Source: an uncultured Paracoccaceae bacterium (GTDB taxonomy: Bacteria; Pseudomonadota; Alphaproteobacteria; Rhodobacterales; Rhodobacteraceae). Taken from it: a DNA stretch of 64,000 bases. The stretch covers positions 42,963-106,962 of the forward strand of contig CAJJBH010000037.1 in assembly GCA_905182355.1 (NCBI GenBank), read 5' to 3'. Within the stretch, counting starts at the first letter, position 1, and each line of letters starts with the position of its first letter. Position numbers and translations under genes: made by a program. The notes under the pieces are model-generated. The model saw nothing but the letters and a program-made list of their open reading frames with translations. It searched no databases and had not been told where the DNA came from. Below, piece by piece: positions 54,201 through 63,783 of this stretch.

Positions 54201-55145
54201 TGTAATCAAACCTTCAGGCCATTCAGCAGATTTTTTTGCCACGATTTCTTTGACCGTTGTGGCCGTGTCGATCAGATTAAACCCTTTGCGCTTGACGACT
54301 TGTAGCGCGATGGTTTCAGCGCCATTGAAACGGGCTGTGCTTTCGCGATCTTCAAAGGTCAGATTGATTTCGGCCAGATCGCCCAAGGTAACAACACGGT
54401 CGCCGTTGGTTTTGACGGGTAGGCCATAAACGTCTTGTGGATCATTGAAGGAGGACGGGATTTTGACGGCAAAGCTGCCCTGTTTCGTGGTTACTTCACC
54501 TGCTGCAATCAGCTGGTTGTTGTTGCGTACAACACTGATCAATTCGCTAGCAGTCACGTTGTATGCTTCAAGCCGCAGGGGATCGATGATCACCTCTAAC
54601 ATCTCGTCACGGTTGCCGGTGATTGGGGCCTCAAGGACCGCATCAAGGCTCTCCAGCTCGTCCTGTAAGTCTTTTGCCACACGGGCCATTGTACGCTCTG
54701 GAACGGGGCCAGACAGGTTTACAATAATGATTGGAAATTCGGAAAAGTTGAATTCTGAGATGGAATAGGTATCGGCCCCATCGGGAAACTTAGCTTCAGC
54801 CTTGGACAGCGCGTCACGCGCATCTGCCATGACTTGGGTTTTGTCCCAGCCAAATTCGAATTCTAACACAAGGTTGGCATAGTTTTCCGCAGCCGTGCCG
54901 GTCATTTTCTTTAGGCCGTCCAGATCGGCCAATTCGGTTTCCATCGGCTTAATAAGCAGTGTTTCGCTGTCTGCCGCTGAAATACCAGGGAAAGGAACCG
55001 ATATGATAAGCATCGGGATTTCGATGTCAGGTTCACCCTCTTTGGGAAGTGTAGAATAAGCAAATCCCCCCACAACAAGTGAGAGGACAACAAAAGCAAT
55101 AACCATTCGCGCCCGTTCAGCGGCCCAATCTACAAGACCGGTCAT
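51225..55145 (-). CDS. RND-family efflux transporter permease
   Basis: A 1306-residue inner-membrane RND pump, longer than the usual 1040 or so. It starts with a helix and LPKEGEPDIEIPMLIISVPFPGISAAD and has the two large periplasmic loops. The transmembrane relay block GMLVDGAIVVVEYADKRQAEG is present. An additional membrane segment and basic loop lie at about residues 560-640 (GAVLASALGLFIGALAILP, RKVSSGYHRSR), and a long C-terminal tail follows. It works with the adaptor encoded just upstream, overlapping by four bases. No outer-membrane TolC gene or regulator is adjacent. Substrate unknown. Confidence 0.92.
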   Translation of the reverse strand: MTGLVDWAAERARMVIAFVVLSLVVGGFAYSTLPKEGEPDIEIPMLIISVPFPGISAADSETLLIKPMETELADLDGLKKMTGTAAENYANLVLEFEFGWDKTQVMADARDALSKAEAKFPDGADTYSISEFNFSEFPIIIVNLSGPVPERTMARVAKDLQDELESLDAVLEAPITGNRDEMLEVIIDPLRLEAYNVTASELISVVRNNNQLIAAGEVTTKQGSFAVKIPSSFNDPQDVYGLPVKTNGDRVVTLGDLAEINLTFEDRESTARFNGAETIALQVVKRKGFNLIDTATTVKEIVAKKSAEWPEGLITAVDVGTSNDQSRVVNSMVQQLQGSVFTAIALVMIVVLAALGIRAALLVGFAIPTSFLLCFVLLALMGISVSNIVMFGLILAVGMLVDGAIVVVEYADKRQAEGAGPMEAYVDAAKRMFWPVISSTATTLCAFLPMLFWPGVPGQFMGMLPVTLIFVLSASLVVALVYLPVMGGVTGRIERYITDGMDAISRLPFLAHIAMMVALAAIAGVVMMLGFMPPVDKTGVPTGSAPLIALMSNAFAGMDGTNIIGSVIPTFAKAFGVILLIAIAAGAVLASALGLFIGALAILPRLGRGGRWLAHKIIGNRERKVSSGYHRSRFGHVMEFIVGNPIMPLVMVGIVFVFVGSTFIHFGNNNKGVEFFVESEPEQAIVYVMARGNLSLNEKDDLVKQAEDIIRQHPGIDTAFAFAGNGGLNANTGGAQAPKDTIGQIQLETIPWEDRPNSREIWFTLPFIDYAISREVKAEAFDGDTVIDELTAQLSSIPGIKVEILNLSRGPASGKPVHLRIKGDNWEDLIAAATSARQQFDATPGLFLIEDTRPLPGIDWQIDVDVQKAGRYGADVATVGAMVQLVTRGLLLDTMRVDSSDEEIEIRVRLPENDRVLSTLDTLKVRTRDGLVPLANFITRTPVPKLAQINRIGQKRYFDVKAGLENGIQKLTRTVDVDGEEVEQIIATLRPNKDGPLSSSDGENYSIMALDPSTTAADLDALLNAGALRWQPVTAGERIEQLDKWLETKPFASGLEHEWTGDQEDQAESGAFLMNAFAGALGLMFIILLAQFNSVYNAVLVLAAVILSTTGVLIGMLVMDQAFSIIMTGTGIVALAGIVVNNNIVLIDTYQEYERYMPRIEAIIRTAQDRIRPVLLTTITTMAGLAPMMFGLSLDFADGGYTVDSPTALWWKQLATAVVFGLGIATVLTLMITPSLLAMRVWASTYVLWFASLLAKLSLGRASRSARDWALQKQARKSSAHDVIWDFDDAPLAIQKVSKAPIAAAE

Positions 55146-56419
55146 TGGCTAAGCTCCCGAAAGGTTGGGGCGACTTGCACGCCTGCTGTGACGTATTCCT
55201 GACCGACAACAATGACGTCTAGTTTTTCGGGTAATCCAGTTAACCAAACACCTTCTACAGTGTCGCGCAGCAATTTGACGGGCTGAAAGCTGACGATGCC
55301 GTCACCGTCAATGACGCGAAGCCCCAAGGCACCATCATTGTTCAATGTGAGAGCGGATTGAGGCAACAAGTGCGCAGAGGCCCCATTGGCCCCAATCAAG
55401 ATTTCTGCAGTTTGCCCATCGCGGATTGCTAGGTCGGTATTAGCGACTTCGATTTCAACACGGAAAGTGCGTGTGGTAGGGTCAGCTGCGCGGCTGAGGA
55501 AGGTCACCATACCGCGCACATCATCTCCGCCAGCCGCAAGACGTGCCCCTGCGGGGGCACCCATTTCGATGCGGTTCACTTCGGTTTCAGGGGCAAAGGC
55601 CACCAACATGATAGGGTCAAGTTGAAGGATTGTGGCACACAAGGAGCCAGGTTGTAGCAAGCTGCCCAATTCCGCTGTGGTGCTTTCTAATAGGCCTTCA
55701 AAGGGTGCTCTGATCTGCAAACGTGAAATTTCTTTGTCTGCTGCGGCAACGCCAGCGATTGCGGATTCAATTCCAGCTTCAGCGGATTGTATTCCTGATG
55801 TCGCGGCGGTTAAGCCTGATTTAGCGGCCTCAACACCAGCTTCTGCAGCGGCAACGGCAGCGTCTGCCCCTTTGACACGCGTGTCGGTGGCAAACCCGCC
55901 AGCGCTTAGCTTGGCAGCGGCGTTCTGGTTAACCAATGCTTCGTCCAGACGGGCACTTGCCTCAATAACGCGGGCGCGGGATTCTGGAACGCGGCTTTGG
56001 GCTTCAGACAGGCGGGCTTTTGCTTCGGCTAATTTTGCTTTGGCGGACGCCAAAGATGCGCCACGGGTTCCCGAATCCAATTGGCACATCAATTGTCCCT
56101 CTTTAACAAAGGTTCCTTTGTGCAATGGGGGAGAGATTACTGTGGAAGACGTTTCGGCCCGTACTTCAACCTGACGTGCGGCTTCTGTTTGGCCGCGAAG
56201 AACCACGGCGCTGTCAATTTGTTGCGCGGTGGAATGCTGTGCGACAACTTTGATTAAGGCTTTTTGAATGGGCGTATCAGGCGTTTTTGTTTCTGCCAGC
56301 TGTTCTTGTTCTGCAGTGTTATTCATCCCTAGAAACGCACGGGCCGTTTCGCGATCAATAATTGCAAAATACAAAATAACTGCCACAACAATAGCCATTA
56401 GGATTGGGAGAATTCGCAT
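55142..56419 (-). CDS. RND efflux periplasmic adaptor (HlyD/MFP family)
   Basis: A 425-residue membrane fusion protein. The N-terminal helix (ILPILMAIVVAVILYFAI) is the signal anchor. A lipoyl/barrel-sandwich half (VEVRAETSSTVISPPLHKGTFVKEGQLMCQLD) is followed by a long Ala-rich coiled-coil hairpin with repeated AxxAEA-type units. Those units (AGVEAAKSGLTAATSGIQSAEAG) make an extended hairpin. The beta-barrel half is FEGLLESTTAELGSLLQPG. First gene of the two-gene RND operon. Confidence 0.92.
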   Translation of the reverse strand: MRILPILMAIVVAVILYFAIIDRETARAFLGMNNTAEQEQLAETKTPDTPIQKALIKVVAQHSTAQQIDSAVVLRGQTEAARQVEVRAETSSTVISPPLHKGTFVKEGQLMCQLDSGTRGASLASAKAKLAEAKARLSEAQSRVPESRARVIEASARLDEALVNQNAAAKLSAGGFATDTRVKGADAAVAAAEAGVEAAKSGLTAATSGIQSAEAGIESAIAGVAAADKEISRLQIRAPFEGLLESTTAELGSLLQPGSLCATILQLDPIMLVAFAPETEVNRIEMGAPAGARLAAGGDDVRGMVTFLSRAADPTTRTFRVEIEVANTDLAIRDGQTAEILIGANGASAHLLPQSALTLNNDGALGLRVIDGDGIVSFQPVKLLRDTVEGVWLTGLPEKLDVIVVGQEYVTAGVQVAPTFRELSQ

Positions 56420-56792
56420 GTGTCGCCTCGTTCAAAAATATGTAGGGTCAAACCAAACGACCCACGAGAGTACATATGCATTGGGTCGCGCCAAATTAAC
56501 CAGTTCTGATTATTTCTTTTTACCTCTTGATGCAACGAGGGCTAAAGGTCGCAATTTACGTTGGGTTATTAATGTATTTTGGCGGTTTTCAGGCAATTTC
56601 TGGCAAAGATCATGTCTGACAGTTGGGTAAAGCCCTTAGGCGACGTTTGTGCGCCAATGTTCCGATGTATGTAGTGCTAACTATAATATAGATTGTGACG
56701 CATTTCAGCACGGGACTTGGCTTGGCCTTGATGGCGCGATATGAGGGGCAAAAGAGGGGGCGAAATCAGCCCCCAATACTTTAGGGGCAGTT
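56420..56792. other. Divergent intergenic region between adaptor and yfgM-like gene
   Basis: About 370 bases with no supported gene. A TATAAT hexamer at 56682-56687 is a candidate -10 for the plus-strand yfgM-like/bamB/der unit; the -35 (TTCCGA-like) is weak. No tRNA or other RNA gene was recognised. Confidence 0.35.
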
Positions 56793-57470
56793 ATGAGCAA
56801 CACAGATAGTTTTATCGAAGAAGTCACCGAAGAAGTGCGGCGCGACAAGCTGTACGCGGCTTTGCGTAAATACGGCTGGATTGGTGCTGTCGCCGTTTTG
56901 GCCATTGTTGGTGGTGCGGCGTATTCCGAATACAGCAAGGCGCAAGTGCGCGGGCAGGCTGAGGCTGCGGGTGACGCGATGTTGGCGGCCTTAACCCTTG
57001 ATGAAAGCACGGATCGCGCGGCAGCTTTGGCCAAGGTCGAGCTGGAAAATCCAAGTGCAAATGCAGTTTTGTCTTTGATGACCGCTGCTGAGCAGTCAGA
57101 CGCAGGTGAAACAGTCGCCGCCAACGCAACATTGCAAAGTGTTGCGACGTCCCAAGACCTGCCATTGATCTATCGCCAGATTGCGGCGTTTAAAGCTTTG
57201 GCATTGTCAGCCAGTGATTTGCCTGCCGATGAGCGCCGTGCTGGTTACGAGGCATTGGCACAACCGGGCAACCAATTGCGCCTGATGGCACAAGAACAAC
57301 TTGCCTTGATTGATATCGAAACAGGGGACGTGGACGCTGCTTTGGTTCGGTTTCAAGGGATTATCGACGATTCTGAAACGACGTCGGACTTGCAGCAGCG
57401 TGCCCTACAAGTGATGATAGCGTTGGGGGCGGAGCCTGATCTGACACAATTGACACAGGGCGACAATTGA
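56793..57470 (+). CDS. YfgM-like tetratricopeptide membrane protein
   Basis: A 225-residue protein with an N-terminal cytoplasmic segment (SFIEEVTEEVRRDKLYAALRKYGW), one helix at about 31-48 (GAVAVLAIVGGAAYSEY) and a periplasmic TPR-like domain. This matches the YfgM family (PpiD/SecYEG-associated ancillary protein). It is followed by bamB and der, the same order as yfgM-bamB-der in other proteobacteria, which supports the call. Confidence 0.82.
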   Translation: MSNTDSFIEEVTEEVRRDKLYAALRKYGWIGAVAVLAIVGGAAYSEYSKAQVRGQAEAAGDAMLAALTLDESTDRAAALAKVELENPSANAVLSLMTAAEQSDAGETVAANATLQSVATSQDLPLIYRQIAAFKALALSASDLPADERRAGYEALAQPGNQLRLMAQEQLALIDIETGDVDAALVRFQGIIDDSETTSDLQQRALQVMIALGAEPDLTQLTQGDN

Positions 57471-57548
57471 CAGTTAGCGGCAATTAGCCAATTTATACTA
57501 TAAATCGCGGCTAAGACACCTCAAGACCGCAACAAAGCGAGCAGAGTT

Positions 57549-58913
57549 ATGACACTTCACTTCGAAAATCCAGCCATCCCGCGTCGGTCTTGGACCATAA
57601 TTGGGGCCTGTACTATTGCTGCGATGTTGCTTGGGGCCTGCCAAGAAGCAGAAGTTATTTTGCCTGGAAAACGTGAAGACATCCGATCTGTCTTGAGCTC
57701 AACAGAGAGTGGTGCGGATGCCAGCAGTTTTGTAGCGAACCAAACGCGCGCAATATCGCTGCCCAAAGCGGCAAACAACTCTGCTTGGGCGCAGGGCACT
57801 GGATCCCAAGAAAACCGTGTTGCACATGCAGCCCTTGGTGGCACCCTGCAACTGGTGTGGTCGACAAGCATCGGTCAAGGAGACAGCCGCAAGCAACGTA
57901 TTACGGCTGATCCCGTGGTGGCCGGTGGCCTAATCTATACCCTTGATTCAGGAACAAATGTCGCGGCCACAAACACATCAGGCACCACAGTCTGGACCCG
58001 TGACGTACGACCATCACGTGACGAGGCCGGTGATGCAACGGGCGGTGGCTTGGCTGTCCACAAGGGCACTGTTTATGCTTCTGTGGGCTTCGGCGAGTTG
58101 ATCGCGATGGACGCGGCCACAGGACAAGTACGCTGGACACAACAATTGGATGCAATTGGATCGGGGCAACCCGCTGTACACGGCAATCTGGTTTATTTGA
58201 TGGCTGGGGACGACACAGGTTGGGCAGTTGAAACTGACACTGGTCGTGTTGCATGGCAAGTTGGTGGATCGACATCGATTTCAAATATTTTGGGCGCACC
58301 TGCTCCTGTGATTTCTGATGAATTGGCCATATTTGCATTTGGGTCTGGCGAATTGCAGGCGGTGTTTCGCCGTGGTGGTTTGCGTCGTTGGAATGCATCT
58401 GTGTTGGGCAAACGACCAGGGCGCGCGTTGTCAAAAATTGATGACGTGACTGGTTCACCCGTTGTAAACAATGGTGTGCTTTATGCGGGCAACCAAGCTG
58501 GTCGAATCGTTGCTATTTCCGCAGCCAGCGGTGCGCGCATTTGGACGGCCAATGAAGGCGTTATTGGTCCAGTATGGCCAACGGGTGACAGTGTATTTGC
58601 GATTACTGATAGAAACGAACTGGTCCGCTTGGACGCCAGAGATGGGTCGAAAATCTGGGGCTATGCTTTGCCAAACTTCGTCAAGGATCGCCCGAAAAGA
58701 ATTTCCGAAGTATTTGCCCATCATGGCCCAATCTTAGCGGGTGGGCGCATTGTTGTCTCCTCGAATGACGGTAAGTTGCGCAGCTTTGATCCACGTGATG
58801 GTCGCCTGATCAACAGCGTTGAAGTGCCAAGTGGCGCAACAACCGCACCAGCTGTTGTGGGTGGCATATTGTATGTTGTTGGGCGCAACGGCCAATTGCA
58901 CGCTTTCCGTTAG
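57549..58913 (+). CDS. bamB: Outer-membrane assembly factor BamB
   Basis: A 454-residue lipoprotein. A signal peptide ends in the lipobox LLGAC, giving lipidated Cys at about residue 30. An eight-bladed PQQ-like beta-propeller follows (repeats such as GGLIYTLDSGTNVAATNTSG, GTVYASVGFGELIAMDAATG, GVLYAGNQAGRIVAISAASG). BamB supports BamA in inserting outer-membrane proteins. der starts 50 bases downstream. Confidence 0.9.
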   Translation: MTLHFENPAIPRRSWTIIGACTIAAMLLGACQEAEVILPGKREDIRSVLSSTESGADASSFVANQTRAISLPKAANNSAWAQGTGSQENRVAHAALGGTLQLVWSTSIGQGDSRKQRITADPVVAGGLIYTLDSGTNVAATNTSGTTVWTRDVRPSRDEAGDATGGGLAVHKGTVYASVGFGELIAMDAATGQVRWTQQLDAIGSGQPAVHGNLVYLMAGDDTGWAVETDTGRVAWQVGGSTSISNILGAPAPVISDELAIFAFGSGELQAVFRRGGLRRWNASVLGKRPGRALSKIDDVTGSPVVNNGVLYAGNQAGRIVAISAASGARIWTANEGVIGPVWPTGDSVFAITDRNELVRLDARDGSKIWGYALPNFVKDRPKRISEVFAHHGPILAGGRIVVSSNDGKLRSFDPRDGRLINSVEVPSGATTAPAVVGGILYVVGRNGQLHAFR

Positions 58914-58963
58914 GCGCGATATAGTCTAAAGGCAGCGCTTGAACCTTATCCGGAGCGGACGAC

Positions 58964-60445
58964 ATGTCCTTTACCCTTGCGATCGTGGGCCGTCCAAACG
59001 TCGGTAAATCCACACTTTTTAACCGCCTTGTTGGCAAACGTCTGGCTTTGGTCGATGACCAGCCTGGGGTGACTCGGGATCTGCGCGAAGGTGCTGCTCG
59101 TTTGGCCGACCTGCGTTTTACGGTCGTCGACACTGCTGGATTGGAAGAAGCAACGGACGAGTCCCTAGAGGGGCGGATGCGAAAGTTGACCGAACGGGCT
59201 GTGGAAATGGCTGATGTTTGTTTGTTTATGATCGATGCCCGTGTCGGCGTGACACCGACCGATCAAGTGTTTGCTGAAATCCTGCGTAAGAAGGCTGATC
59301 ATGTGATCCTGGCCGCAAACAAGGGTGAAGGTGCTGCAGCTGATGCCGGTTTGATTGAGGCTTATTCACTCGGCCTTGGCGAACCAATCCGCTTGTCTGC
59401 TGAACATGGCGAGGGGTTGAACGACCTTTATTCCCAGCTGCAACCCATAGCGGACCGCTTTGACGAACTGGCCAAAGAAGACGACACGCCTGATGTCGAC
59501 GTCAGCATTGATGAGGACGAGGACGGTCTTGGTGAAATTCCAGTTCCCTCGAATGCAAAGCCGCTTCAGGTCGCTGTTGTAGGCCGGCCAAACGCGGGTA
59601 AATCCACGTTGATTAATCAGATTTTGGGTGAAGAACGGCTTTTGACTGGACCAGAGGCAGGAATCACACGTGATGCGATTTCCCTGCGCATTGACTGGAA
59701 CGGCACACCGATGCGTATCTTTGATACGGCGGGCATGCGCAAAAAAGCCAAGATTCAGGAAAAATTAGAGAAACTAAGCGTAGGCGACGGTTTACGTGCC
59801 GTTAAGTTTGCCGAAGTGGTTGTGGTTTTGTTGGATGCGGCCATCCCGTTTGAGCAGCAAGATCTGCGTCTGGCCGACTTGGCGGAACGCGAAGGTCGTG
59901 CGGTTATTGTCGCGGTGAACAAATGGGATATCGAGGACGAGAAGCAGGCCAAGCTGAAAGACCTTAAAGAAAGCTTTGAGCGACTGCTGCCGCAGTTGCG
60001 CGGCGCACCTTTGATAACTGTCTCGGCCAAAACTGGTCGCGGTCTGGACCGTCTGCATGAAGCAATCATGAAGGCCTATGATGTTTGGAACCGTCGCGTT
60101 ACCACGGCGCATCTGAACCGTTGGTTGGCTGGCATGGTTGAGGCGCACCCGCCCCCGGCACCGCAAGGCAAACGCATCAAACTGCGCTACATGACACAAG
60201 CCAAAACACGTCCTCCAGGGTTTGTTGTGATGTGTTCACATCCCGATAAAGTGCCCGAAAGCTATTCGCGTTATTTGGTGAATGCTTTGCGGGTGGATTT
60301 TGACATGCCTGGCACACCGATCAGGCTGTACATGCGCGGTCAAAATGACGCGAACCCTTATAAGGGCCGCAAGAAGGCACCGCCTTCCAAATTACGTAAA
60401 CACACTGCAGGGCGTAAGCACACTGACGGTAACGGACGCAAATAG
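58964..60445 (+). CDS. der: GTPase Der (EngA)
   Basis: A 493-residue ribosome-assembly GTPase with two tandem G domains: G1 [19 protein letters not shown] near residue 5 and the second G1 [18 protein letters not shown] near residue 205. The first has DTAG and an ANKGEG G4 motif; the second has [16 protein letters not shown] and NKWD. A KH-like C-terminal domain ([17 protein letters not shown]) completes it. A basic tail, rich in Lys and His, ends it. It acts in 50S biogenesis. Confidence 0.95.
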   Translation: MSFTLAIVGRPNVGKSTLFNRLVGKRLALVDDQPGVTRDLREGAARLADLRFTVVDTAGLEEATDESLEGRMRKLTERAVEMADVCLFMIDARVGVTPTDQVFAEILRKKADHVILAANKGEGAAADAGLIEAYSLGLGEPIRLSAEHGEGLNDLYSQLQPIADRFDELAKEDDTPDVDVSIDEDEDGLGEIPVPSNAKPLQVAVVGRPNAGKSTLINQILGEERLLTGPEAGITRDAISLRIDWNGTPMRIFDTAGMRKKAKIQEKLEKLSVGDGLRAVKFAEVVVVLLDAAIPFEQQDLRLADLAEREGRAVIVAVNKWDIEDEKQAKLKDLKESFERLLPQLRGAPLITVSAKTGRGLDRLHEAIMKAYDVWNRRVTTAHLNRWLAGMVEAHPPPAPQGKRIKLRYMTQAKTRPPGFVVMCSHPDKVPESYSRYLVNALRVDFDMPGTPIRLYMRGQNDANPYKGRKKAPPSKLRKHTAGRKHTDGNGRK

Positions 60446-60451
60446 GTGTAA

Positions 60452-60508
60452 GCGGGGGCGCTGCCCCCGCGTTTCACGCGCCCCCGAGATATTTTAATCT
60501 AAGAGAAA
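60452..60508. terminator. GC-rich terminator element after der
   Basis: GCGGGGGC-GCT-GCCCCCGC is a perfect 8-bp stem. Then GCG...CGC and CCCCCGAGATATTTTAATCT follow. It resembles the element at 25810. Such elements recur after many Rhodobacteraceae genes and probably act as terminators for the converging der and TspO-like genes. Confidence 0.65.
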
Positions 60509-60509
60509 T

Positions 60510-61208
60510 TTAGCGGGCGGCACGCAGTGTTGGCAAGATAAGTGCGACTGCTCCTGCGATTGCCAGTGGGGCAACGCTGTTCAACGCAAAATCGTTTCGG
60601 ACTGCGATCGCAATTAGCGCCCATATTACAGCGATGCCATAGGTTGGAGCACGTCCCAATTTCAACTGAACTGCGAAACCCAAAAGGCTTGCAAAGCCCA
60701 CGCAAAGCCACGCTGCAGTTGTTTGACTGGTCCAACCATATCCCGCCAATATCAGGCCAATCGCTGCGAAACTGGCAGCACTTAGCCACCCAGTGTATAG
60801 CCCGACGGGCCAGCTTGCCCATGCTTTGTCAGCAACTGGGCTTTGAGACAGCGCGACAAGGGCGGGTATCAGCATCAGCCAAATCAGGATCGTTGCCCAA
60901 ATTGGGCTAAACGTCGCGACGGGCAACCAAGCTGCCCCGATGGTCAAGGACACCAAGAGGGCAGGCCGCATGGCGTTCCATTGCGGGGCATCGGCCCGTT
61001 TCCAAAGGCCGTAGATCACGCCCACTATCAGCCATGCGTATATCAACCCCCAGATCGCGAACGCGTATCCCGCAGGCTGTACAGGCGCGTCTTGTTGAGG
61101 CACAGGGAATTGGTTTGGATCGAAGCCCCCAAAATCAGGCACCCAGATTGGTGATATTGCAAAAGCCAAACTGGCAAGAAGAGTAAGGACGGCGATCAAC
61201 TTGGGCAT
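60510..61208 (-). CDS. TspO/MBR-related tryptophan-rich membrane protein
   Basis: A 232-residue protein from the ATG at 61208 (MPKLIAVLTLLASLAFAISP) with GGAG upstream; the track adds seven residues. It has about seven hydrophobic segments and many Trp residues. The YAFAIWGLIYAWLIVGVIYGLW segment and the position of WATILIWLML resemble the TspO/MBR family, although the protein is longer than classical TspO (about 160 residues). It is a sensor or carrier of tetrapyrroles or steroids in known relatives. Family call moderate. Confidence 0.7.
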   Translation of the reverse strand: MPKLIAVLTLLASLAFAISPIWVPDFGGFDPNQFPVPQQDAPVQPAGYAFAIWGLIYAWLIVGVIYGLWKRADAPQWNAMRPALLVSLTIGAAWLPVATFSPIWATILIWLMLIPALVALSQSPVADKAWASWPVGLYTGWLSAASFAAIGLILAGYGWTSQTTAAWLCVGFASLLGFAVQLKLGRAPTYGIAVIWALIAIAVRNDFALNSVAPLAIAGAVALILPTLRAAR

Positions 61209-61317
61209 TTGAGGCTCCGTTTTAAGCAACAGGGGTAAGGTAAAACTGCATTTTCATCTAGCGTCATGTCCCTACAGTCAATGGCATTTGAGACTGAAAT
61301 TGGAAGGAGCGAACGCG

Positions 61318-62412
61318 ATGACACGCATAGCTATATTTTGCGACGGGACGTGGAATTCGGCCGATTTGTATCAAACAACCAGCGTTCATAAGCTACAAGA
61401 TTTGTTAAAAAATGAACCGACCAAAGGGCAGGTTTGCGCCTATTTTGCGGGCATCGGCACGGATGACCGCTTTGTCGGCCCGTTGCGCCGGTTTTTCAAC
61501 AAGTGGGGTGGGGGCGCATTTGGTTGGGGATTGGATGGCAAAGTCAAACAAGCCTATGAGTTTTTGTGCCATGCCTATCAGGCGAATGACGAGATTTACC
61601 TATTTGGGTTTTCCCGTGGGGCCTACACTGCGCGTTCCGTTGCAGGAATGATCCGCAAATGTGGTCTAATTGACAACCCAACCACAGAGCGTGTTAATGA
61701 AGTCTTCGCGCTTTATCGCAAGAAGGGGGCACGAAATGCACCTGATAAACCTCATATTATGGCTGAACGTAAACGTTTGTCACCACGGTTTGCGACCTCC
61801 CAAAAGGATGCGGCGTGGCGTGGGGGTGGTGACATTGTCAAGATCGCCTATCTTGGCGTTTTCGATACGGTAGGCGCACGTGGTATGCCCCCATCAATCC
61901 TTGGTCCCTTGGCTACAGCGTGGAACAACCAATATAAATTTCACGATATGGCGCTGTCTAGTCTTGTCAAAAGTGCGCGTCACGCGTTGGCAATTGATGA
62001 ACGGCGTTTGTTTTATGTGCCCGCCAAATGGGACAATTTGGACAACACTGGGGGCAAGGCCGGACTGAACAATGGCAACACCGGCACATCACGCGCTTAT
62101 CAACAGATGTGGTTCACGGGTGATCACGGTGTGATTGGGGGCAGCGCGGTTGAGCAGCCGTTGTCGGCCATCGCGCTTGAATGGATGGTGGAAGGGGCTG
62201 GCGATCTAACACTGAAGCACGGGGTAAAGTTTCCGCCAACCACCGCCAACCCATTGTTCCCGACAAAGCGATTTAAGACGGGTTGGTCACCGCTGAAAAA
62301 ATGGCGGGCGGGGCCAAGTTCAAAGTGGGAACTGCATCCCTCCGCCCGAACACGGGTCAATTCGATGTCTGATTACAGGCCAAAAAGCTTGCACAAGATG
62401 TTCAACGGGTAG
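61318..62412 (+). CDS. DUF2235 (Tle1-like alpha/beta hydrolase) protein
   Basis: A 364-residue protein from the ATG at 61318, with GGAAGGAG upstream. RIAIFCDGTWN at the start and the GFSRGAYTARSVAGM nucleophile elbow (GxSxG, serine in FSRG) are the DUF2235 hallmarks. Members include phospholipase effectors of type VI secretion, but no T6SS or immunity gene is adjacent, and many stand-alone relatives have unknown roles. The C-terminal part (FTGDHGVIGG) is also family-typical. Confidence 0.88.
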   Translation: MTRIAIFCDGTWNSADLYQTTSVHKLQDLLKNEPTKGQVCAYFAGIGTDDRFVGPLRRFFNKWGGGAFGWGLDGKVKQAYEFLCHAYQANDEIYLFGFSRGAYTARSVAGMIRKCGLIDNPTTERVNEVFALYRKKGARNAPDKPHIMAERKRLSPRFATSQKDAAWRGGGDIVKIAYLGVFDTVGARGMPPSILGPLATAWNNQYKFHDMALSSLVKSARHALAIDERRLFYVPAKWDNLDNTGGKAGLNNGNTGTSRAYQQMWFTGDHGVIGGSAVEQPLSAIALEWMVEGAGDLTLKHGVKFPPTTANPLFPTKRFKTGWSPLKKWRAGPSSKWELHPSARTRVNSMSDYRPKSLHKMFNG

Positions 62413-62420
62413 GTGTTGGC

Positions 62421-63713
62421 TTACGCCAATACACCATCCGCGCCGATGGTTGTTTTGCCGCCAAGGTAAGGGACCAATGCGTCTGGCAATTTCACTGACC
62501 CGTCTGCTTGCTGCCCGTTCTCAAGCGCTGCGATCAGGCAACGGCCCACGGCCAAGCCTGAACCATTCAGCGTGTGTACAAACTGCGGCTTGCCACCATC
62601 AGCTGGTTTATATCGGGCGTTCATGCGCCGCGCTTGGAAAGCACCAGTGGAGGACACCGAGGAAATCTCGCGGTAGGCATTTTGGCCCGGCAACCACGCT
62701 TCGATGTCATAGGTGCGGCGTGCGCCGAATCCCATGTCGCCCGTGCACAACTCGACCGTGCGGTATGGGATGTTCAAGCGTTCCAATAGGTCTTCGGCGC
62801 AGCGCAACATGCGCTTTTGTTCTGCGTCACTTTGATCAGGATGGGTGACCGATACCATTTCGACCTTTTCGAACTGGTGCTGACGCAGCATGCCTGATGT
62901 GTCACGACCTGCTGAACCTGCTTCAGAGCGAAAACAAAGTGTGTGAGCGGTCATGCGGATCGGCAATGCGGCCTCTTCCAGCACATCGCCGGACACGGAG
63001 TAGGTCAACGGCACCTCGGATGTTGGAACCAACCACCAGCCGTTTGTGGTTTGATAGCTGTCTTCACCGAATTTAGGCAATTTGTCAGTCCCGTACATTG
63101 CCTCGTCACGCACCAAGACGGGTGTGTTGTATTCGGTCAGACCATTTTCATCGACATGGGTGTCGATCATGAATTGGGATAAGGCGCGGTGCACACGCGC
63201 CACGGCACCTTTCAGCATGACAAAACGGCTGCCGGCTACTTTTGCGGCTGTCTCAAAGTCCATCGCTTTGCCAACAGCTGCAATTTCAAAATGTTCTTTC
63301 GGGGTGAAATCGAATGTGGGCAGGGTGCCCCATTTGCTGATTTCGACATTGTCATCTTCACTTGCCCCGTCTGGTACATTGTCAGCGGGCAAGTTCGGGA
63401 TACGGGCAAGGGCGTCTGTCAGTTGGGCGTCCAGCACATTGGCCTCGTCGCGCATGACGGCAACTTCGGCTTTCTTTTCACCAACAAGGGCACGCAGACG
63501 CTCAAATTCCGCGTCATCCCCACGCCCTTTGGCGGCGCCAACTTCTTTGCTGGCTTTGTTCTGCTCGGCCTGCGCCTGTTCGGAGGCGAGGATTTTAGCG
63601 CGACGCGATTCATCAAGGGTTAGGAGTGCCGCGGACATCGGCGCATCGCCACGACGGGCAAGGCCCGCGTCAAAAGCAGCAGGGTTTTCGCGGATGGCTT
63701 TGATATCATGCAT
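62421..63713 (-). CDS. serS: Seryl-tRNA synthetase
   Basis: A 430-residue class II aminoacyl-tRNA synthetase. The N-terminal long coiled-coil tRNA-binding arm spans about 30-105 ([41 protein letters not shown]). Motif 2 is [25 protein letters not shown], and motif 3 is [17 protein letters not shown]. It charges tRNA-Ser (and tRNA-Sec precursors). It stands alone, convergent with the DUF2235 gene. Confidence 0.96.
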   Translation of the reverse strand: MHDIKAIRENPAAFDAGLARRGDAPMSAALLTLDESRRAKILASEQAQAEQNKASKEVGAAKGRGDDAEFERLRALVGEKKAEVAVMRDEANVLDAQLTDALARIPNLPADNVPDGASEDDNVEISKWGTLPTFDFTPKEHFEIAAVGKAMDFETAAKVAGSRFVMLKGAVARVHRALSQFMIDTHVDENGLTEYNTPVLVRDEAMYGTDKLPKFGEDSYQTTNGWWLVPTSEVPLTYSVSGDVLEEAALPIRMTAHTLCFRSEAGSAGRDTSGMLRQHQFEKVEMVSVTHPDQSDAEQKRMLRCAEDLLERLNIPYRTVELCTGDMGFGARRTYDIEAWLPGQNAYREISSVSSTGAFQARRMNARYKPADGGKPQFVHTLNGSGLAVGRCLIAALENGQQADGSVKLPDALVPYLGGKTTIGADGVLA

Positions 63714-63783
63714 GGGCTTTGGTCCTATGTGTGGTCGAGTCGTGTTTGTTTGCAGAGCTTATGCCTGAATCTGGGGTGGGGGG

